Shown here: one piece after another, positions 9,601 through 18,163 of the stretch
Numbering within the stretch: the stretch's first letter is position 1
How the letters are laid out: each line of letters starts with the position of its first letter
Source: Kaistia soli DSM 19436
GTDB taxonomy: Bacteria; Pseudomonadota; Alphaproteobacteria; Rhizobiales; Kaistiaceae
Length of the DNA: 64,000 nt
Assembly: GCF_900129325.1 (NCBI RefSeq)
Contig: NZ_FQUP01000005.1
Location: forward strand, 164,953 to 228,952
Direction of reading: 5' to 3'
Program-made: the position numbers and the translations under genes
The notes under the pieces: generated by a model
What the model was told of the DNA's origin: nothing
Database searches by the model: none
What the model saw: only the letters and a program-made list of their open reading frames with translations

Positions 9601-9765
9601 GTCATCGGTGGCCTGCTGGTGTCGACCTTCCTCAGCCTGCTGGTGATCCCGGTCATCTTCACTTTTATCGATGACCTCGAGCACTGGCTGGGACGGCTGT
9701 TCCGTCGCAGCCCGTCCGCGCATTCGGAGCCGGCGGCCCCGGCGGCCCCGGCGGCCGGTCACTAG
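6658..9765 (+). CDS. RND efflux pump, inner-membrane permease
   Basis: A full-length 1035-residue RND transporter. Seen: TM1 near residues 10-30, a first periplasmic porter domain, TM2-6 including LVVGILVDDAIVEIENI with the proton-relay Asp pair, a second porter domain (from about 545), and TM7-12 (FGLAMGIGVFCIYAVLVLLF to VVIGGLLVSTFLSLLVIPVIF). It resembles the HAE1/MexF-type multidrug exporters more than CzcA metal pumps, although I see no proof of substrate. The C-terminal tail ends in an Ala-Pro repeat (PAAPAAPAAGH). Translationally coupled to the adaptor. Confidence 0.93.
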   Translation: MNFSAWSIRSPVPSILLFFLLTFCGLLAFEKLAVQNFPDMDLPTITISASLEGAAPSQLETEVARKIEDSLASLSLLDHITTTITDGSVSISVSFKLEKNSETALNEVRNAVDSVKADLPSEMASPSVTKVTTQSSPLVTFAVQSSRLGETELSWFADNEMTKALLAVPGVGDVSRLGGVDREVHVDLNPDLLTSVGITAASVSSQLVAVQADRSGGKGEIGGSQQTIRTRGAMDSVEALSALSIPLSNGKSVRLDQVADVSDSFADRSSLAYLDGKPVIAVQVKRSNGFSDTGVYSALQAAMKQFAADNPDVQITEAYSTVTPIIENYDGSMHMLYEGAVLAVIVVFLFLRDWRATMLAAVALPLSVIPTFLGMYFFGFSLNTVTLLALSLVVGILVDDAIVEIENISRHLHMGKSPFEAALEAADEIGLAVIATTFTLVAVFLPTAFMSGIPGLIFRQFGVTAAMAVLASLLVARLLTPMMAAYLMKAKPVEKEKEDGRLMRFYLSVVRGCLHHRGLTMLAVLVFVGLSLSTIPLLKSGFLPASDNSQTKVTLTLQPGSTIEQTDAIAKRVSEILLTVPHVTHVFNAVGTASSGSGLTSSTTSDTKTATLVVDLTPIGDRSEKQSEIEGEMRKALAVVPGVRIEVGSGGNGTQLQITLASDDSATLDQAATKLEEQLRTLHGLGAVTSSASMEAPEIQITPNFARAAAVGVTSDAIAEAVRVATGGDYSASMSKLNLSQRQLPIRVRFDPATRSDLDRIANLQVKGTNGNVDLGSIADIRIGGSPSEIDRIDRSRNVTLTVELNGRILNDVYKEAQALDALKNLPKGVHLVQQGELQRSSELFSSFGLAMGIGVFCIYAVLVLLFHDFLQPFTILMALPLSLGGALVPLVVTDTSFSMSAVIGLLMLMGVVTKNSILLVEYAIMARREGMTRFDALIDACHKRSRPIIMTTIAMGFGMLPVALSLTGGDSSFRRPMAIVVIGGLLVSTFLSLLVIPVIFTFIDDLEHWLGRLFRRSPSAHSEPAAPAAPAAGH

Positions 9766-9798
9766 TGGGCAATCCCTTTTTCGGGTGGATATGAAGAA

Positions 9799-11301
9799 AT
9801 GACTGCTGGACAGCCGGACTGCCGCATGCCTGAGAGGCGCATTCGACACCTGAGACAGGCCATGAGGGTGGTCGGGATCGCCACATCGGTGAGCCTTCTC
9901 GGAGGCTGCCTCGTGGTCGGACCCGACTACAAGGCTCCCCAGCTTAACCTCCCGTCGAAATGGGGTAGCAATCCGCGCAAGGCTGAGGTTCGGGCGCCTG
10001 AACTGTCGCGCTGGTGGGAGCGCTTGAACGATCCCTTGCTTAACAAGCTGATGGCCGAGGCCGTCGCCGGCAATCTCGATGTGGCAACTGCTAAGGCAAA
10101 GATCCGGGAAGCCCGCGCCACCCATAAGCAGGCGTTCGGGAGCTTGTTTCCTTCCGTGGAAGGCACCGCATCGGCGAACCGCGGCCGGGCCGACGAAGTG
10201 GTAGCCAACGACTTCAAGGCCGGGTTCGACTCCAGCTGGGAGTTGGATCTGTTCGGCGCGAACAAACGTTCGGCGGAAGCGGCGCGGTTCGGCATCGATG
10301 CAGCTGAGTGGGAATTGCGGTCGACGCTGCTAACGCTCGTTGGCGACGTCGCCACCTATTATACAGAGGCCAGGGGCTATCAGGCGCGCATTGCTCTTGC
10401 CAAGCAGACCGCGTCGTCGCAGGCCAATACTGCGAAGTTGACCCGTACCAAATTCGACGCCGGCACCGCCTCGGCCGTCGACGTCGCCAATGCGGAGGGC
10501 CAGGCGGCCAGCACGGCTGCGGATATTCCGACGCTGGAAAGCGCCTATACCGAGGACGTGCATCGTCTGGCCGTCCTGACCGGGCGGGAACCGAGCGCGT
10601 TAACTGACCAGATGGCAAAAGGCGGCCCCATCCCCGTGCCGCGGCTGCCGATCCCGACCGGCGTGCCCGCGGACGTCCTGCTGTCGCGACCGGATGTGCG
10701 CGCGGCCGAGCGGCAATATGCGCAATACACGGCGAAGGTCGGACAGGCGCAGGCGGCGCTGTATCCGAGCGTCAGTCTGTCGGGCAACATCGATACGGAA
10801 GGCGTCAAGATCGGCGATCTCGCGAAAGGCTCAGCGATCAGCTGGTCCTTCGGCCCCTCGCTCACCGTACCGATCTTCCAGGGCGGCCAGCTTCGCGCCG
10901 CGGTGGAAGTGGCTCAGGCTCAGCGCGATCAATATTTCATCGCTTACAAGTCTGCCGTACTGACGGCGCTTGAGGATGTCGAAAACGCCATCGTCTCGCT
11001 GAATAATCAGCGTATCGCCTATCGCAGGCGAAGCGTCTCGGCGAAGGCTTATATCGAGGCGTCACGGCTCTCGAATGCACTCTACCAATCCGGTGCCTCC
11101 AGCTTCCTGGACGTGCTGACGGCCGCGCGATCGGCCTATTCCGCCGAGGACGCCCAGATTCAGGGCCGCGTCGCGATCACGACGGACTATGTCGCGCTGA
11201 ACAAGGCGCTGGGCGGCGGCTGGGACGGCCAGGTGGACAGCTCGAAGCCTGAGATCGTCGACACTCATACCGGACCGCATCTCGCGAAGATTCAGGAATA
11301 G
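9799..11301 (+). CDS. Outer-membrane efflux lipoprotein (NodT/OprM family)
   Basis: TolC-type channel of 500 residues with two OEP repeats. The lipobox SLLGGC puts the lipidated Cys at residue 37 of the longest form; starts at 9826 or 9862 would give a shorter, more typical signal peptide, while the ATG at 9799 has the best-looking purine-rich site (GGTGGA, 9 nt upstream), so the start is unsettled. Typical NodT wording follows: VVGPDYKAP, WWERLNDPLL, SVSLSGNI, SWSFGPSLTVPIFQGGQLRAAVE, YQSGASSFLDVLTAARS. It lies 33 nt after the RND gene and completes a tripartite pump. Confidence 0.9.
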   Translation: MTAGQPDCRMPERRIRHLRQAMRVVGIATSVSLLGGCLVVGPDYKAPQLNLPSKWGSNPRKAEVRAPELSRWWERLNDPLLNKLMAEAVAGNLDVATAKAKIREARATHKQAFGSLFPSVEGTASANRGRADEVVANDFKAGFDSSWELDLFGANKRSAEAARFGIDAAEWELRSTLLTLVGDVATYYTEARGYQARIALAKQTASSQANTAKLTRTKFDAGTASAVDVANAEGQAASTAADIPTLESAYTEDVHRLAVLTGREPSALTDQMAKGGPIPVPRLPIPTGVPADVLLSRPDVRAAERQYAQYTAKVGQAQAALYPSVSLSGNIDTEGVKIGDLAKGSAISWSFGPSLTVPIFQGGQLRAAVEVAQAQRDQYFIAYKSAVLTALEDVENAIVSLNNQRIAYRRRSVSAKAYIEASRLSNALYQSGASSFLDVLTAARSAYSAEDAQIQGRVAITTDYVALNKALGGGWDGQVDSSKPEIVDTHTGPHLAKIQE

Positions 11302-11776
11302 CGCAATTGAGTCCGATGAACGACGGCGGCGGCGGCATGGACAGCGCCGCCCCTCGGCGTCGCTCTTTGCCAGAGCTTTTCGCTTCGCTCCGGTCGGTCG
11401 GATGGCCGCCATCCGATTGAAGCCGACATGCCCGCCTCCGCCCGTCGAGTAGAGCGGCTACCGAGCTTTCGCAGATTTTGTGCGACGTTTTGTTGACGGC
11501 GAAAAGAGGAACCGATGGTTCCTGAATCCATCATCTTTGGTCGCGCGTCGAGACCCTGCTGCACGCCAAAGAAACCCCCGACCTTTCATAATAATCGTCG
11601 CGCCCACCGGGAGATCTTGAGGCGAGGTTTTCCGCCTTTGTTACGATATTCCCGCGAGCACTGAGCTCGCGCCGACCGTCTCACAACTGATCCCATAAAA
11701 AAGCGGTCCGCCATAGGCGGACCGCGAAGTGCCCCCTGGGGTGTCGGGGGAGGAGGTCAGGATATTTTATTGTTGG
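11302..11776. other. Intergenic region between efflux and porin genes
   Basis: A 475-bp convergent gap between the efflux lipoprotein and the porin. The only element I can support is the porin terminator near its right end. The short frames here (for example on the minus strand at 11292-11564) lack recognisable protein character. Confidence 0.6.
11697..11725 (-). terminator. Rho-independent terminator of the porin gene
   Basis: A perfect 10-bp stem (GCGGTCCGCC at 11703-11712 and GGCGGACCGC at 11716-11725) with a 3-nt loop. Read on the minus strand it is followed by six T residues (the A-run at 11697-11702). It sits 51 nt after the porin stop. Confidence 0.9.
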
Positions 11777-13054
11777 TTACCAGGAGCGCTTCATCCAGAG
11801 ATTGACCGCCCACGCGTCACCATCGTCTTCGTTCTTGACGGCGGTGCGTCCGTCGGAGACGTCGACATGAGAGTACTGGGCGTCGAGCATCAGATCGAGG
11901 CCCGTAACTGGGGTCCAGCCCGTCGAGAACACGCCGCGATAGGCATCGACCGTGTAGTTATCGAAATAGCCATCGCCATCATATGATGCATATCCGCCGG
12001 TGACAGCCGACCAGACCGCTGGCGTCCAGACATGCTTGTAGGAGGCGAGAGCAGACCAGCTCGAGCCCGGGGCAGCCGACGCGATGAAGCTCTCATCGAG
12101 TGAAGAGGTCAGGTTGGCGACCGACGTGCCGCCGGAGATGCCGGTATAAGAATTGGCGTTGTCGCCATAGTTACCCGTGATGAAGAACTTGTCGCCGGGC
12201 GAGAAGGCGTCGAGAGCAAATTCGACACTGCCGCCGACCGCAAAACCGGTCTTCGCCGTGTAGATGTAGGGATTGAGCTCACTTCCCGCGCCAGTACGAT
12301 CTTCGGCATTGTTCACATAGGCTGCGGCGATCTTGGTCGAGAAGATGCCGGAAGCATATGTCAGCGCAGCGACGATGTCCGGAATGTTGTCCTGTCCGCC
12401 GGAATAGTACGTCCCGTCGGATTCCTCGACGCCGTCCGTCGCGCCGGCGGAACCACGGTCACGTTGATCTTCGACCGAGAGCGCCAGTCCGAAGCCGTTC
12501 ACGGCATACGTGACCTGGATGTGGTCAGTGGTCTGGTCCGAACCGAATGAGCCGGTATCCGTGTAGCCACGCCCGAAATCATAAAGCGAGGTGAATCGGC
12601 CGGCCTTGACCGGACCGATCGACAGCCAGGCGCTGTCCACATAGGCCGAGTTTGTCGAGGAATTGACGATCTGCGACGCCGATTCCGTGAACGAGCCGCT
12701 ATTGCCCGACTGAGCGCGGTAGTCCAGGAAGCCGGTGAGATTGCCGTATTCAGTGACCGAAGAAGCGGTCAACTGAACCGATGCCTCGGTGTAGAAGTTC
12801 GACCACTGGCTCTTCGGATAGGTTGAGTTGTAGGTTCCAAAGTCAGTGTCGCCAAAAGACGTGCCGAACTTCACGTAGCCGCCGACCTTGATGCAGGTGT
12901 CAGTGCCGGGCGAATAGAAGAAGCCTGCACCGAACGCATCACACACTTTAACATAGTCGACCGGCTCGGCGACAGTAAGGTCCGCTGCCTGAGCGCTCCC
13001 TGCGATCATCAGTGTGGCAGCAGAACAGAGTAGCTTGGTCTTCCAGTGCATCAT
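11777..13054 (-). CDS. Alphaproteobacterial porin (Omp2-like, Porin_2 family)
   Basis: Outer-membrane 16-strand-type porin, 425 residues. The start chosen is the first of two adjacent ATGs at 13054/13051, preceded by GGGAAACG and giving a clean signal peptide (MMHWKTKLLCSAATLMIAGSAQA). Family hallmarks: ADLTVAEPVDYVKVCDAFGAGFFYSPGTDTCIKVGGYVKF-like opening with two cysteines bracketing the first strand, many alternating aromatic strands, and a C-terminal WAVNLWMKRSW ending in aromatic residues. Monocistronic, with its own terminator and an AT-rich upstream region. It admits small hydrophilic solutes; a specific substrate cannot be read. Confidence 0.92.
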   Translation of the reverse strand: MMHWKTKLLCSAATLMIAGSAQAADLTVAEPVDYVKVCDAFGAGFFYSPGTDTCIKVGGYVKFGTSFGDTDFGTYNSTYPKSQWSNFYTEASVQLTASSVTEYGNLTGFLDYRAQSGNSGSFTESASQIVNSSTNSAYVDSAWLSIGPVKAGRFTSLYDFGRGYTDTGSFGSDQTTDHIQVTYAVNGFGLALSVEDQRDRGSAGATDGVEESDGTYYSGGQDNIPDIVAALTYASGIFSTKIAAAYVNNAEDRTGAGSELNPYIYTAKTGFAVGGSVEFALDAFSPGDKFFITGNYGDNANSYTGISGGTSVANLTSSLDESFIASAAPGSSWSALASYKHVWTPAVWSAVTGGYASYDGDGYFDNYTVDAYRGVFSTGWTPVTGLDLMLDAQYSHVDVSDGRTAVKNEDDGDAWAVNLWMKRSW

Positions 13055-14057
13055 CGTTTCCCGTTCAAAAAGGGCTGTGGCCGGGTCGCACAGATTATCC
13101 GTGTCGCCAATCGCCCGGCCGGGGCTGGCGACGTGCGATAAAGCTACCATCGATTTTTTCGCCTAACAGTAGTTTTGGCGTGGAATTGAGAGAAGTGGGG
13201 TGGAATCGTGACGGTTAGTTGCCCAATAGACACGATCTATTTTATACGATAATACAATAGGCAATGCAGTCTCATGTATAGAAACTGGATATATTATATT
13301 TATACGTTCTGCATTAAATGATCACGCAATGTGCCCGAACAAGTTTGTATGTGGCGCTGCATTGCTGGGATTGCCGACTCGTCGTCGCCGGCCTCAATCC
13401 CGTTCTGATTGAACGAAAAGGCGCTGGGGAACCGCTTCAACTGACGGGCGAGGAGGGCTGCCGAGGGTGGTATCGTTCCGCCGAAGCAGGCGACGACCAG
13501 CGCCATCGGCCATCAGGCGCCGGATCACGATAGGGTCTGCTTTGCGCTCCTGATTTGGCCGATTACAGGCGGCAGTTTGCTACCTGCTTCCCGTCAGATG
13601 GCGACCGCGCGAGGTCGGGGTCGCGGCTGGGCACCTTCGTTCCGAAGCCGGCTAGGGATTCGGTTGTCTTGGCCCATGAGAAGCGGCGGCGTCGGGCCTG
13701 CTCTTACGCGGCGGCCAGCGAGCGGCAACCGGGGCTGTAGTGGTGAGGGCAGGATCACGCGCGCCCGACGGTGACGGCAATGCCGCCGGGACGTCGCCCA
13801 GATTGAACCAAGCGGGGAGGCGCAACGAAGAGGGGGACTGCGGCAGACCTTGAACGCCGCAAGCGATTTGGCGCGGCATGAGATCAAGGCGCCCCTGCAG
13901 CACGACAAGCTTCAGATGCACGGTATTCTTCGGAATCCCGATGCATCCAGTAGACGGGGCCAAGAGGCGCTTGATGTCCGCTCAAGGAAATCGCGGCGAA
14001 TGCAAACCGCTGTTGTCGCCGCGACGAGGCGCGCTCTTTGACGAATTCGTCGGCGCG
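13055..14057. other. About 1 kb without a supportable gene
   Basis: The part nearest the porin (about 13205-13325) is strongly AT-rich for this genome (runs of TATATTATATTTATAC type) and probably holds the porin promoter. The rest (13330-14057) is GC-rich with several short overlapping frames on both strands (60-105 codons), none with domain character, a good start site or a match to a family I know. It may be decayed coding DNA downstream of the aldehyde dehydrogenase. I see no tRNA, inverted-repeat ends or terminator. Confidence 0.5.
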
Positions 14058-15533
14058 CTAATTCTGAACGGTGATCAGATGATCGGTGGTGAATTCGTCG
14101 ATCGCCCATTTCCCGTTGAAGCGGCCGAGACCTGAATTCTTTTCGCCTCCGAACATGACATGCGGATAATCGTGGATGGTTATGTCGTTGATATGTGTCA
14201 TGCCGGCCTCGATCTGGCGCGCGAAGGCGAGGCCGCGGGCCTCGTTCTCCGTGAAGACCGCGCTCGACAGCCCGAACTCCGTATCGTTGGCGAAGGCGAG
14301 GGCTTGGGCCTCGTCCTCTGCACGGATCAGCGGTGCGACCGGTCCGAAGATCTCCTGCTGGGCGAATTGTGACGCGTTGGTGACCTCCGAGAAGACATGT
14401 GGCGGCACGACGCGGTGCTGGACATCGCCGGCCAGACATTCGCGGAAGCCCGCTGTCCGGGCCTCAGCGATGCTGTTCAGCACATTGCGGACCTGATTGT
14501 CGTTGCAAAGCGGTCCGACGATCGTGTCGGGCTCGTTGGGGTCGCCATATTTCAAGGTTTTCGCTGCTTCGGTGTAGGCGTCGACGAAGCGGTCATAGAG
14601 CTTGTTGTCGATGATGATGCGGTTGGTGCTCATGCAGATCTGACCCTGATGGATGAAGCGTCCGATCAGAGCCGCATGCACCGCCTTACCGAGATCGGCG
14701 TCATCGAGCACGACCATGGGCGCGTTACCGCCGAGCTCCAGGCCGAGGCGCTTCAAAAGCGGGGATTCGCCGGCGACGCGGGCGATGTGACGTCCGACGG
14801 GTGTAGAGCCTGTGAAGGTCAGGACGCGCGGCACAGGATGGCGCGAAAAGGCATCGCCGATCGTCGACGAGGCGCCGATGACGACATTCAGCACGCCGGG
14901 CGGCAGGCCCGCTTCCTCATAGATCTTGGCGAGCAGAAGGCCGCCGGTGATCGGGGTGTCGCTGGACGGTTTCAGCACGACGGCGTTGCCAAGCGCGATC
15001 GCCGGGGCAACCGAACGATTGGACAGGTGGAACGGGAAGTTCCACGGGCTGATCACGCCGACCACGCCGACCGGCGTCTTGTAGACGCGGGCTTCCTTGC
15101 CGGGTTTGTCGACGGCGATGATGTGTCCCTGTGCCAAGGCCGGCATCGTCGCCGCCTCGAACATGCCGGCGCGGACGGCGCCCCATTCGATGTTCGCCTT
15201 GATGCGGGTGCTGCCGGATTCCTGGACGATCCAGTCGATGACTTCATCCTTGCGGGCGTCGAGGATCGCCATCGCCCGGAGGAAGAGGTTGGCGCGCTCG
15301 GACGGTGTCGTCCGGGCCCAATCGCGCTGCGCCGACTTCGCGGCGGCGAATGCCGCATCGAGATCGGCAAGGCTGGCCATCGATATCTCGGCCAGCACGG
15401 CATCGTCGAACGGGTTGCGGTCAGTGACGGCTTGGCCGTCGCGGCCGACACTCCATTTTCCGTCGATATACTGGCCGGAGAAGTCGCCATAGGTCGCTAC
15501 GCCGAAATCGGCGGCGGGTAAATGTTGCTGCAT
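14058..15533 (-). CDS. NAD(P)+-dependent aldehyde dehydrogenase (benzaldehyde/vanillin-type)
   Basis: Full-length ALDH of 491 residues. Seen: ISPWNFPFHL, VVLKPSSDTP (cofactor Lys), TFTGSTPVGRHIA, ELGGNAP with general base Glu266, and catalytic Cys300 in HQGQICM. The HQGQICMS context is typical of aromatic aldehyde dehydrogenases. It is the last gene of the 12-gene leftward run, 56 nt after livM, so it probably oxidises an aldehyde made by that pathway, perhaps the product of the thiamine-diphosphate enzyme. The exact aldehyde is unknown. Confidence 0.9.
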   Translation of the reverse strand: MQQHLPAADFGVATYGDFSGQYIDGKWSVGRDGQAVTDRNPFDDAVLAEISMASLADLDAAFAAAKSAQRDWARTTPSERANLFLRAMAILDARKDEVIDWIVQESGSTRIKANIEWGAVRAGMFEAATMPALAQGHIIAVDKPGKEARVYKTPVGVVGVISPWNFPFHLSNRSVAPAIALGNAVVLKPSSDTPITGGLLLAKIYEEAGLPPGVLNVVIGASSTIGDAFSRHPVPRVLTFTGSTPVGRHIARVAGESPLLKRLGLELGGNAPMVVLDDADLGKAVHAALIGRFIHQGQICMSTNRIIIDNKLYDRFVDAYTEAAKTLKYGDPNEPDTIVGPLCNDNQVRNVLNSIAEARTAGFRECLAGDVQHRVVPPHVFSEVTNASQFAQQEIFGPVAPLIRAEDEAQALAFANDTEFGLSSAVFTENEARGLAFARQIEAGMTHINDITIHDYPHVMFGGEKNSGLGRFNGKWAIDEFTTDHLITVQN

Positions 15534-15589
15534 CGTCGTTTCTCCCTGTTTCGTCTTGGCCTGCCGAGCCGCAGCTCGGCTGCGCCGGA

Positions 15590-16606
15590 TCAGATGCCGA
15601 ACGTCTTGTCGGATGGAGGCTCTCGCCGAATGGGGATCAACGAGATCCCATAGCGGGCGTGAAGGGTTCCCCAGAGTCCCTTCCTGGCGACCAGCATGAC
15701 GACCACTGCGACCGAGCCCATCAGGATGAGGTACCAGTTACCGCTGGTGGCGAATGCCTGCCGCAAGCCGAAATAGACAATCGTTCCGACGATCGGTCCC
15801 TCGATCGTACCGAGGCCGCCCACGACACAGATGAAGAGCATGATCACCACCCAGTTCGGGTCGAAGCCGGCCGCGGGCAGGATATGGGCCGGTCCGAGAA
15901 AATAGATCGCCCCGCAAAGTCCGGTTCCGGCCGCCGAGATGACGAAGGCGATGAAGCGGCTGCGCCAGACGTCGATGCCGAGGCTCGAGGCGGCGACATC
16001 ATTGTCTCGGACGGCGAGAAGGGCGAGGCCAAGCCGTGACCGCATCAGCCCGGCAAGCAGGACCAGGCTTCCGATAGCCGCGAAGGCCGCCCACCAGAAG
16101 CTGATGGGAGAGATCCAGTCAGGATCCATGTCCCTGAGCGCCGAAAGCGTCAGTCCGTTCTGTCCCCCCAGCCAGTTCGACTTGCCGACCAGGATGGTGA
16201 CGATCTCGGAAAAGACCCACATGCCGATCGTGAAATAGGCGTCGCGCAGGCGGAAAAGGATCGGCGCGACGAGAGCGGCGAGGAGACCAGAAACGAATGG
16301 CGCGAACGCGATAGCCACATAGGGATTGACGCCCGCGTGGATCGAGAGCGCGAACATGCCATAGGCGCCCGCGCCGACGAAAACCTGGTGGCCGATCGAT
16401 AGCAGCCCGGCATAGCCGGACAAGAGATTCCACATCTGCGCCATCGCGAAGATCAGCAGGATCTCGCTCGAGAGCCGCAACAGTCCTTCACCGACGACGA
16501 ACGGAGCCGCGACCGCACAAAGCGCCAGCACCAGAAGTACAGCAGGCATCAGCAGCAGGTGGTGTCGTCCGGGCGAGCGGGAGAGCATGGTTGTTACTGC
16601 CGCCAT
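15590..16606 (-). CDS. livM: Branched-chain-type ABC transporter permease LivM
   Basis: HAAT-family permease of 338 residues. I start at the ATG at 16606 (MAAVTTMLSRS), which has AGGGG 9 nt upstream; the longer open frame upstream is arginine- and histidine-rich and lies inside livH. Eight or more hydrophobic segments, with LivM hallmarks: MWNLLSGYAGLLSIGHQVFVGAGAYGMF, LALLAVRDNDVAASSLGID, and GGLGTIEGPIVGTIVYF. It overlaps livH by 13 nt. Context (aromatic hydroxylase, ALDH) suggests the cargo is an aromatic or organic acid rather than an amino acid. Confidence 0.9.
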   Translation of the reverse strand: MAAVTTMLSRSPGRHHLLLMPAVLLVLALCAVAAPFVVGEGLLRLSSEILLIFAMAQMWNLLSGYAGLLSIGHQVFVGAGAYGMFALSIHAGVNPYVAIAFAPFVSGLLAALVAPILFRLRDAYFTIGMWVFSEIVTILVGKSNWLGGQNGLTLSALRDMDPDWISPISFWWAAFAAIGSLVLLAGLMRSRLGLALLAVRDNDVAASSLGIDVWRSRFIAFVISAAGTGLCGAIYFLGPAHILPAAGFDPNWVVIMLFICVVGGLGTIEGPIVGTIVYFGLRQAFATSGNWYLILMGSVAVVVMLVARKGLWGTLHARYGISLIPIRREPPSDKTFGI

Positions 16607-17454
16607 CCGGAAATTCCCCTCGGCATGATCGTGAGAATGATGAAGAAGACGATGTCGGGGTAGAGAAGCCCGCTGTTTGGATCGATCCTCAGCCCGACCA
16701 GATGGGTGACGCCCAGGATCAGGCCGCCGATCAGCGCGCCCCACATCGAGCCGAGTCCGCCGATGATCACGACTTCAAAGGCGATCAACAGACGGTCGCC
16801 TCCGGTGAAGGGCGTGATGGTCGAGCGCATAGCGAGCATCATGCCGGCCGCCGCCGACATCGAGAGGGCGAGCGCTGTCGCGACGCCGAACGCGCGTCGA
16901 TAGTTAACGCCGAACAACTGGACGAACTGCGCCTCGTCGCCCGTGGCGCGGAGAGTCCGCCCGACCCGGGTGTATTTCAGGAAGAAATGAAGCGCCACGA
17001 ACAGGCTGACCGAGATGACGAAGATGATCACCGGCAGGACGCCCAGCGTCATGCCGAACACCTCCATGCCCTTGAAGCGGAGGCCGCCCATGTTGATCGA
17101 GCGCGGCGTGGCACCGAACACCTCGACCATCGCGTTCTTGAGGACGATGGAAAGGCCGAAGGTGAGCAGCATGGGCGGGATCGGGTCCTTGCCGACCACC
17201 CGGTTAAGCAGCGTCATCTGCAGGATGAAGCCGATCGCGAAGACGATCACGATGACCAGCGGAACCAGCAGCAGCGGATGGATGGGAATGATGCCGACCA
17301 GCATGATACCGATGAAACCGGACAGCACGATGAACTCGCCATGGGCGACGTTGACGATCTTGGCGACGCCAAATGTCAGAGCGGCGCCGAGGCCGAACAG
17401 GGCATAAAGACTGCCGACCAGCAGGCCGTTTACGATCGTTTCAAGCCAGGCCAT
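16594..17454 (-). CDS. livH: Branched-chain-type ABC transporter permease LivH
   Basis: HAAT permease of 286 residues with LivH signatures: NGLLVGSLYALFGLGAALTFGVAKIVNVAHGEF at the start, LRATGDEAQFVQLFGVN (coupling loop), and VIIGGLGSMWGALIGGLILG near the C-terminus. Overlaps livF by 14 nt upstream and livM by 13 nt downstream. It forms a heterodimeric channel with LivM. Confidence 0.92.
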   Translation of the reverse strand: MAWLETIVNGLLVGSLYALFGLGAALTFGVAKIVNVAHGEFIVLSGFIGIMLVGIIPIHPLLLVPLVIVIVFAIGFILQMTLLNRVVGKDPIPPMLLTFGLSIVLKNAMVEVFGATPRSINMGGLRFKGMEVFGMTLGVLPVIIFVISVSLFVALHFFLKYTRVGRTLRATGDEAQFVQLFGVNYRRAFGVATALALSMSAAAGMMLAMRSTITPFTGGDRLLIAFEVVIIGGLGSMWGALIGGLILGVTHLVGLRIDPNSGLLYPDIVFFIILTIMPRGISGWRQ

Positions 17455-18163
17455 GGTGATCTCCGGTGCCGAAATAAGATCGGGAAATGACCTCGATGCC
17501 GAAATCGGCGGGTCGGCCGGTCAGGCTGATCCGTCCCTCCAGCAGGCAGTAGAAACGGTCGGCGGCCTGGCAGGCGCGGACGATGTCCTGCTCGACGAGC
17601 ATGATGGCCGTGCCGCTGGCCTTGATCTCCGAGAAGCAGGCGTAGATGTCGTTGGTGATCTTCGGCGCGAGCCCGAGCGAGATCTCGTCGCAGAGCAGCA
17701 GGCGGGGATTGGTGAGCAGCGCCCGGCCGATCGCCACCATCTGCTGCTGACCACCGGAGATGCGGACCGATGAGCTATGGCGAATGCTCGTGAGGGCAGG
17801 GAAGAGCTCATAGACCTTCTTGAGCGTCCAGGCGCCAGCGCGGTCCGTGCCGAGGCCCATCAGCAGGTTTTCCTCGACCGTGAGGCTCGGGAACATCACG
17901 CGTCCCTCGGGCACGAGAGCGATTCCTCGCCTGGATATGAGATCGGCCCGGAGGCGCGTGATGTCCTCGCCCGCGAACCGGATCGTGCCCTTCTTCTGGG
18001 TATTGAGACCGGCGATCGAACGCAGGAAGGTGCTCTTGCCGGCGCCATTGGCGCCGATCATCGCGACCGTCTCGCCTTCCGCGATCGAGAAGTCGAGACC
18101 GAACAGCGCCTGGAAGTCGCCGTAGAAGGTCTGCAGATCGGACGTTTCAAGCAGCGGCGTCAT
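17441..18163 (-). CDS. livF: Branched-chain-type ABC transporter ATPase LivF
   Basis: ABC ATPase of 240 residues: Walker A GANGAGKST, Q-loop region, LivF-typical RRGIALVPEGRVMFPSLTVEENL, signature ISGGQQQMVAIGRAL, Walker B LLLCDEISLGLAP and the H-loop equivalent (MLVEQDI). Overlaps livG by 17 nt and livH by 14 nt. It pairs with LivG to power the importer. Confidence 0.93.
   Translation of the reverse strand: MTPLLETSDLQTFYGDFQALFGLDFSIAEGETVAMIGANGAGKSTFLRSIAGLNTQKKGTIRFAGEDITRLRADLISRRGIALVPEGRVMFPSLTVEENLLMGLGTDRAGAWTLKKVYELFPALTSIRHSSSVRISGGQQQMVAIGRALLTNPRLLLCDEISLGLAPKITNDIYACFSEIKASGTAIMLVEQDIVRACQAADRFYCLLEGRISLTGRPADFGIEVISRSYFGTGDHHGLA

Noticed and set aside
13300..13506. Short frames on both strands near 13.3-13.5 kb as possible small genes
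   Set aside because: Sixty-odd codons, mutually overlapping, no ribosome-binding site and no known family.
14397..15521. Plus-strand 374-codon frame inside the aldehyde dehydrogenase gene
   Set aside because: Antisense shadow; the minus-strand protein has full ALDH active-site motifs.
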